Shown in pieces: positions 52,957 through 54,502 of a stretch of DNA of 54,502 bases. The stretch is taken from positions 1 through 54,502 of the forward strand of contig SHZY01000018.1 of assembly GCA_009692065.1 (NCBI GenBank). Direction: 5' to 3'. Position 1 is the first letter of the stretch. Each line of letters starts with the position of its first letter. A program made the position numbers and the translations under genes. The stretch is from Gemmataceae bacterium. Lineage in GTDB: Bacteria; Planctomycetota; Planctomycetia; Gemmatales; Gemmataceae. The notes below the pieces were generated by a model. It was not told the DNA's origin and made no database searches. It was given only the letters and a program-made list of their open reading frames with translations.

Positions 52957-53275
52957 TGAAAACCCTGAAGGCCAAGTCGAACTCCCTCGCTTTCGTCGTC
53001 CTCCGCCAGACGGTCAGCCAGGCTCTCTACGAGCATGTGTTGCAAAATGACCAGGACGTCAGGTGGATGGACGCCCCGCCTGTGTTACCTGTCGGCGCCA
53101 AGGTTGCCCTGATGCAAGGCAACCCCGGAGACAACGGTCTTTGTTTCATGCGCGTCAAGTTGCCGGCCAACTAAAAGGTACCCGCTCACTCTCATCCCGG
53201 CGACGAGCACGTCGTCGTCCGCTCTGGCACTTTCTACGTGGGCGCCGGCAACAAGGTCGACACCTCCGCCTCCTT
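52957..53275 (+). pseudogene. cupin-domain protein with in-frame ochre stop and lost end
   Basis: DVRWMDAPPVLPVGAKVALM and FMRVKLPAN are followed by TAA at 53172-53174, then in the same frame by KVPAHSHPGDEHVVVRSGTF, the cupin HxH-E motif. The expected residue at the stop is Tyr (TAC to TAA). After KVDTSAS the family ends and the sulfite-oxidase-like gene begins, so the C-terminal strands are missing. ATG 52957 is preferred. Probably a decayed small periplasmic or cytoplasmic cupin. Confidence 0.75.
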
Positions 53276-53325
53276 GTCGCCCTGTCTGCTTTCGAGGAAT
53301 TCGCATCGCTGAACAGCGCAAGATC

Positions 53326-54477
53326 GTGACTGCAACGCCGGAGAATAGCGAGACGCCGCTCGATACCGTGCGCGGCTGGGTGACGCCGACTCCGCTGTTC
53401 TTCGTGCGCAATCACTTTGACCCGCCGAAGCTCGACCTCGACCGCTGGTGTCTGCGCGTCGAGGGATGCGTCGATCATGCGATCGAATGGTCGTGGCAGG
53501 AACTGCTCGACATGCCGGAGCGGACCGTGTTCGCCACGGTCGAGTGTGCCGGGAACGGGCGGTCGTTCCTGGAGCCGCGCATGCCGGGGGTGGCCTGGGG
53601 CGCCGGCGAGATCGGGCATGCCGGGTGGACCGGCGTGCCGGTGCGGTATGTGCTGGAACGTGCGAAGCTGCATACGAGTGGGCTAGAAGTGCTGTTCGAG
53701 GGGGCAGACCAGGGGACCGAGCCGGACCATCCGGAGCGGATGCACTTCGCCCGCAGCTTGCCGCTGGCCAAGGCGCTGGATCCCGACACTCTGCTGGCAA
53801 TACGCATGAACGGCGAGTTACTCGAACCGGTGCATGGCGCGCCGTTGCGATTGTTCGTGCCCGGCTGGTACGGCGTCGCATCGGTCAAGTGGCTCAGCCG
53901 CATCGAGGTGATCGAGAAGCCTTTCCGTGGCTACTTTCAGACGAAGAAGTACACGTTCCAGCGCCGTACACCTGGCGGCATGGAGACCGAGATCATCGGG
54001 CCGATGGCAGTGAAGTCGGAGATCATCCGTCCACGCAAGGACGAAGTGCTGGGCATCGGCACCAATCGCGTCGTCGGTTTGGCGTGGGCCGGCGAGGAGG
54101 CGATTGCCGAGGTGAACGTCAGCACGGACGGCGGGCGAACCTGGATGCCGGGCATCCTGGTCGGTCCGCGGGCACCCTACTCGTGGAATATGTGGCAGTA
54201 TCTGTGGGAGCAACCGCAGGCGGGAACCTTCACGCTGCTGGCGCGGGCGACCTCGGCGGCGGGGCGAGTTCAACCGAGCGAATATGATCCGCTCTACCTC
54301 GGCTACATGATTCAGTTCAGCCGACCGTTGACCGTGCAAGTGCGAGCGGATAGCCGCAGCGATGCACGCGGCGGTAATCTCGATGCGCTCTTGTTCGACA
54401 TCAATGCGTATGCCGAGGAGAATCGGCGCATGCCGCTGGATGTGGATGCGCAGTATTGCGAGGGGAGCGGGATTTAG
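53326..54477 (+). CDS. sulfite-oxidase-like molybdopterin enzyme, 383 aa
   Basis: TPLFFVRNHFDPPKLDLDRW, the Mo-binding Cys in FATVECAGNGRSFLEP (C74), GVAWGAGEIGHAGWTGVPVR, then the LRLFVPGWYGVASVKWLSRI block and a C-terminal dimerisation (Mo-co_dimer) domain (LAWAGEEAIAEVNVSTDGGR). No signal peptide is visible. GTG 53326 is the first start in frame and has no ribosome site; upstream codons RIAEQRKIVTATPEN may be coding remnant, so the 5' end was probably cut by the junction with the cupin. A sulfite or related oxyanion oxidation is the family reaction. The stop is TAG at 54475-54477. Confidence 0.85.
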   Translation: MTATPENSETPLDTVRGWVTPTPLFFVRNHFDPPKLDLDRWCLRVEGCVDHAIEWSWQELLDMPERTVFATVECAGNGRSFLEPRMPGVAWGAGEIGHAGWTGVPVRYVLERAKLHTSGLEVLFEGADQGTEPDHPERMHFARSLPLAKALDPDTLLAIRMNGELLEPVHGAPLRLFVPGWYGVASVKWLSRIEVIEKPFRGYFQTKKYTFQRRTPGGMETEIIGPMAVKSEIIRPRKDEVLGIGTNRVVGLAWAGEEAIAEVNVSTDGGRTWMPGILVGPRAPYSWNMWQYLWEQPQAGTFTLLARATSAAGRVQPSEYDPLYLGYMIQFSRPLTVQVRADSRSDARGGNLDALLFDINAYAEENRRMPLDVDAQYCEGSGI

Positions 54478-54502
54478 CAGCGCGAACGATTAGGCTAAGC
54501 TG

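Overview
The window reads as chromosomal DNA of a planctomycete, most likely of the Gemmataceae/Gemmatales type. The grounds are family content: five DUF1501 proteins with Tat-like leaders (one of them broken), a DUF1549/DUF1553 'planctomycete cytochrome' protein with its PPC-like partner, secreted PQQ-propeller proteins, an ECF sigma factor followed by a Ser/Thr kinase with zinc-ribbon tail, a zf-HC2/DUF4349 membrane protein next to a second ECF sigma factor, and ThuA, CehA and SGNH hydrolases. The DNA is GC-rich. The taxonomic call is inference from families only.

Layout. 0-0.8 kb: a helicase fragment abutting a broken DUF1501 gene. 0.8-4.9 kb: a small gene and a large TPR protein (minus). 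5.2-10.6 kb: PQQ protein, DUF1501 and SDR oxidoreductase (plus). 10.8-12.8 kb: an IS1380-type transposase tail and a frameshifted drmB (DISARM) with a possible drmC start. 12.8-16.5 kb: truncated propeller, truncated beta-helix gene, IS scrap, and a small HTH/phage-like segment around a tRNA 3'-end-like sequence. 16.4-20.8 kb: redoxin/cytochrome/monooxygenase plus PQQ operon (minus). 20.9-23.8 kb: two-part esterase and a RAYT (REP-associated tyrosine transposase) with its palindromes. 23.8-28 kb: three DUF1501 genes. 28.2-36.3 kb: a DUF4139-like gene with an amber stop, small genes, an alpha/beta hydrolase, a Tat-exported SelA-like PLP enzyme, a hoxU/hypE deletion scar, and a candidate small RNA with its own promoter and terminator. 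36.4-47.6 kb: ThuA, ECF sigma and DUF4349 protein, then a DUF1501-PPC-DUF1549/1553 operon. 47.7-54.5 kb: ECF sigma plus kinase, CehA-like and SGNH hydrolases, a broken cupin and a sulfite-oxidase-like molybdoenzyme.

Two themes stand out. First, many intergenic gaps hold a long perfect or near-perfect palindrome belonging to one of about ten different families. One family flanks the RAYT gene, and pieces of three families lie in frame inside protein-coding genes. Second, the window is full of lesions: four in-frame stops in three genes, tandem-duplication or 1-nt frameshifts in four genes, and about eight 'seams' where two unrelated gene fragments abut without a mobile element. These lesions mean either unusually active gene decay or, for some of them, assembly error; sequence alone cannot separate the two.
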